Source: an uncultured Bacteroidales bacterium
Lineage (GTDB): Bacteria > Bacteroidota > Bacteroidia > Bacteroidales > Bacteroidaceae
DNA length: 64,000 nucleotides
Assembly: GCA_902771725.1 (NCBI GenBank)
Contig: CACXXT010000005.1
Location: forward strand, 1 to 64,000
Reading direction: 5' to 3'
Below, one piece after another: positions 61,780 through 64,000 of this stretch. How positions within the stretch are numbered: the first letter of the stretch is position 1; every line of letters starts with the position of its first letter. The notes under the pieces are model-generated. The model worked only from the letters and a program-made list of their open reading frames with translations. It did no database searches and was not told where the DNA came from. The translations under genes and the position numbers were made by a program.

Positions 61780-63534
61780 CTACATTGCCATAATAGCCCT
61801 CAGGTTCGTATCCGTGAACGTTCGCCAGATCATGAGTTTTATGGGTTTGTAGCCATCGAAGAGCTGTGTGACGAACTTGATTTCGAAGACCAGGCGGAAG
61901 TCATTCTCATCAGCCTCTTCCACAAACTCATGCTTGGTGCCAACGCGTGCCACCTCTATCTGATACAGATCACGAATGCCCTTTCCTTTGGTATAAGGCA
62001 TGAAGTAGTATAGTTTATTGAGCTTCACCGTTGACGGGAACTTCTTTCCTGCAAAATAGGCTCTGGCACGCTGATTGGAATAGGGTTCGATGTACTTGTC
62101 GGGAACAAGGCAGACCAGGACATTCTTAGAATCATCAAGGGTGCTGGAATTAACGTTTTTCCAGCGTGTAAAGGAGTTGGTGATAATATTGACATCCGCA
62201 GGATATTGTTCGTGCATACCGAACATATCCAGTTCAAAGAGCTGTGGTGGCAACATACCATGTCCAGCCCTGTCAGCCTCTTCGTACCGACTCTCCTCAG
62301 GATACTTTGCATCGATCTCATTGAACAGTCGGATCAGCGAACGCCCTATGGCAAAAGCAAGGTTCACAGGCACGGCATTTCCGATTTGCTTGTACTGGTC
62401 GGCCATATTACCCTCGAACTTCCAATAGTCTGGAAAAGTCTGGATGCGAGCATACTCACGAACAGTCAATGGTCGAGTCTCTGTCGGATGACAACGTTCT
62501 GTCTGCTTCTGAGCAGGCGCGCAAGTGAGTGTCAACGACGGCTCATCCATCGACAGACGGCGAGCCATACCCGTCTTGCCGCCACCAAGATAGAAGCTGC
62601 CACCCATATATTCCTTTTGTTCCTCTACAGGAAGGTCACGCCAGTCACCACCCTCAGGCACTAAATCCATCACACGTGCCTTCTTGGCAGGATAGACCTG
62701 CCCTTCAGAATCTGGCACATCATTTTCAAATAGTTCGCCGCTGAAGAAGGCATCGCGCAGCGTCATCACACGGCGATAGGGATCTGGCCATTTGAAACGG
62801 AATCCCTGCTCATAGATATCGTTGCGAATGGCTATGAGGATCAATCGTTCGCGCTTCTGAGGAACCTGGTACATGATGGCTTTGAGCACTCGAGGCTCCA
62901 CCAATGTATAACCCAGCTCCTTGATTGCATTCCGAATCACCTCCAGTGTACGTCCATCATCATGGGAAAGCAACCCCTTCACATTCTCGCCCATAAACAC
63001 CTTCGGACGAATCTCCTTGACTGCGCGAGCCAACTCGAAAAATAATGTACCGCGGGTGTCATTCAGGCCGCCCTTCTTACCAGCATACGAAAAAGCCTGG
63101 CACGGGAACCCGCCTGAAAGGAAGTCTACCTTATCCCTCAGGGGTGTGAAGTCTACCTGATGAATATCGCCTTCCAGCACATTCCATTCCGGATGATTCC
63201 TGCGCAGCGTCTGGCAAGCCATTGCATCCATCTCGTTCAGCAGCACGTGACGGAATCCCGCCAAATGCATTCCTAGCGCCAGACCGCCAGCTCCGGCAAA
63301 CAGCTCAACAGAAGTATAGTCACGAAGCGGTGCTACATGGAACTCTTCATCCCAGTTTGTATCAAGCATCATGCGAACAGGCTCCACGTCGGACAGCTCC
63401 TCCATGTAGAAACCCAACTTTCCCTTCTCATTCTTATGATATGGATACACACCACTCTCGCCCCACTTCTGCGCTGTGGCTAGCGAGGTGCCAGTGAGGT
63501 CGGCTAAATTTGTTGCAGATAAAAATGTTGGCAT
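61780..63534 (-). CDS. DNA (cytosine-5) methyltransferase with N-terminal HTH and C-terminal extension
   Basis: 584 residues. Residues 1-50 resemble a small helix-turn-helix (ATNLADLTGTSLATAQKWGESGVYPYHKN), suggesting autoregulation. The C5 motifs are in order: I E-L-F-A-G-A-G-G-L, IV G-G-F-P-C-Q-A-F-S, VI M-G-E-N-V-K-G, VIII Q-K-R-E-R-L, X Q-I-G-N-A-V-P. The target-recognition region is short (about 300-370). A 170-residue C-terminal extension after motif X has no identified role. It starts 4 bp after the restriction gene stop, so it forms an R-M pair. Confidence 0.93.
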   Translation of the reverse strand: MPTFLSATNLADLTGTSLATAQKWGESGVYPYHKNEKGKLGFYMEELSDVEPVRMMLDTNWDEEFHVAPLRDYTSVELFAGAGGLALGMHLAGFRHVLLNEMDAMACQTLRRNHPEWNVLEGDIHQVDFTPLRDKVDFLSGGFPCQAFSYAGKKGGLNDTRGTLFFELARAVKEIRPKVFMGENVKGLLSHDDGRTLEVIRNAIKELGYTLVEPRVLKAIMYQVPQKRERLILIAIRNDIYEQGFRFKWPDPYRRVMTLRDAFFSGELFENDVPDSEGQVYPAKKARVMDLVPEGGDWRDLPVEEQKEYMGGSFYLGGGKTGMARRLSMDEPSLTLTCAPAQKQTERCHPTETRPLTVREYARIQTFPDYWKFEGNMADQYKQIGNAVPVNLAFAIGRSLIRLFNEIDAKYPEESRYEEADRAGHGMLPPQLFELDMFGMHEQYPADVNIITNSFTRWKNVNSSTLDDSKNVLVCLVPDKYIEPYSNQRARAYFAGKKFPSTVKLNKLYYFMPYTKGKGIRDLYQIEVARVGTKHEFVEEADENDFRLVFEIKFVTQLFDGYKPIKLMIWRTFTDTNLRAIMAM

Positions 63535-63538
63535 TATA

Positions 63539-64000
63539 CTATAAACCTCCCCTCTCTCGAATTTGGTTTGCTAATTCCGTAATCTTTTCCGAAAGATGAA
63601 TCCGAGCATCTACGCCATCTTCTTCTACAACTTCGCCAAATGCCTTTGTCAACCGATGATAGAATTGATTATCTCCTGTCACGTGCTCCCAGAATTCAGA
63701 ACCGCAATAAACAGGATAAGTTTTATCTATATTTTTGTAATTGGCAGACAACTCTTCAGGCTCTCCATATAACACACCTACTATCATATCATCAATTTGA
63801 AGAGGTAGTCTGTCTAGACGTGCTTTGTTTTGAAGGTGACCAAAATGTCCCATTATCGTGGCAACGTCAGGACTATTGATGGTACTGGGGCCAGCTTTGC
63901 ATTGGCAATATTTTTTTCTTCCATCAATTGCATCAATAAATTCGATATCTATACCGTCAATCCCAGAAGCTGATCCTGCAGAAGCAGCAATTTGGGAAAT
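63539..64000 (-). CDS. Type II restriction endonuclease, PmeII-like (3' part; 5' end outside the window)
   Basis: The minus-strand frame is open to the window edge and gives 153 residues. It contains G-I-D-G-I-D-I-E-F-I-D and K-Y-C-Q-C-K-A-G-P-S-T, a PD-(D/E)XK-type site (Asp in the first strand, x-C-K in the second), followed by IMGHFGHLQNKARLDRLPLQID and a helical C-terminus. This layout fits PmeII-family enzymes. It would cut the site protected by the adjacent C5 methyltransferase. The recognition sequence is not predictable here. Confidence 0.6.
   Translation of the reverse strand: MSQIAASAGSASGIDGIDIEFIDAIDGRKKYCQCKAGPSTINSPDVATIMGHFGHLQNKARLDRLPLQIDDMIVGVLYGEPEELSANYKNIDKTYPVYCGSEFWEHVTGDNQFYHRLTKAFGEVVEEDGVDARIHLSEKITELANQIRERGGL

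Overview
The window is a chromosomal segment of a Bacteroidales bacterium, most probably a gut or rumen Prevotella-type organism. The evidence is the Bacteroidetes promoter element TAnnTTTG in front of most genes, a FimB/Mfa2-like lipoprotein, a T9SS-type C-terminal domain, VapE with a DUF3874-like tail, and a two-domain xylanase/feruloyl esterase of the Xyn10-Fae1 type known from ruminal Prevotella. No rRNA, tRNA or CRISPR array was seen. Layout: 0-1.2 kb holds a DUF1349-type lipoprotein and a CrcB fluoride channel. 1.3-5.2 kb is a small accessory patch: a DUF3791-type gene pair, a HicBA toxin-antitoxin, a VapE/DUF3874 primase-helicase, and repeat modules that look like an iteron origin. 5.2-18.7 kb is mostly core: CotH-family protein, M16 peptidase, lipoprotein, ychF, lgt, an OprO/P-like porin, rpoN, a PAP2-like protein and mutS. 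The mutS reading frame is broken by an internal deletion. 18.7-30.2 kb carries an MNT-HEPN toxin-antitoxin pair, two secreted hypotheticals, pckA, a calpain-like secreted protease, a sorting-domain protein, a REP-associated transposase with an unusual insert, an ECF sigma operon and the xylanase/esterase. 30.3-36.1 kb carries a TrmH-family methyltransferase, nadA, a DUF4294 protein, an SDR dehydrogenase and nadB. 36.4-60.1 kb is the most unusual part. Two paralogous Sel1-repeat proteins, transcribed outwards from nearly identical promoters, bracket an 18-kb block with sbcD-sbcC, a small acidic-protein operon, an operon of AddB-like nuclease, AddA-like helicase-nuclease and a Schlafen(AlbA_2)-WYL protein, then an AAA+ ATPase and a WG-repeat protein. 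Three promoters inside this block (sbcDC, the acidic-protein operon, the WG gene) carry the same box CTAGCTAGCA exactly 37 bp upstream of their -7 element. A five-copy intergenic repeat, often fused to a terminator hairpin, punctuates the same region and continues to 61.8 kb. 60.3-64 kb has an MNT gene with a truncated HEPN partner, about 0.9 kb without a convincing gene, and a C5 methyltransferase preceded by the 3' end of a type II restriction endonuclease that runs out of the window. Taken together, 36-64 kb reads as a DNA-end-processing and possibly defence-related island whose parts seem to share regulation. The strongest candidates for undescribed biology are the CTAGCTAGCA promoter set with the AddAB-Schlafen/WYL operon, and the helically phased repeat modules beside vapE.
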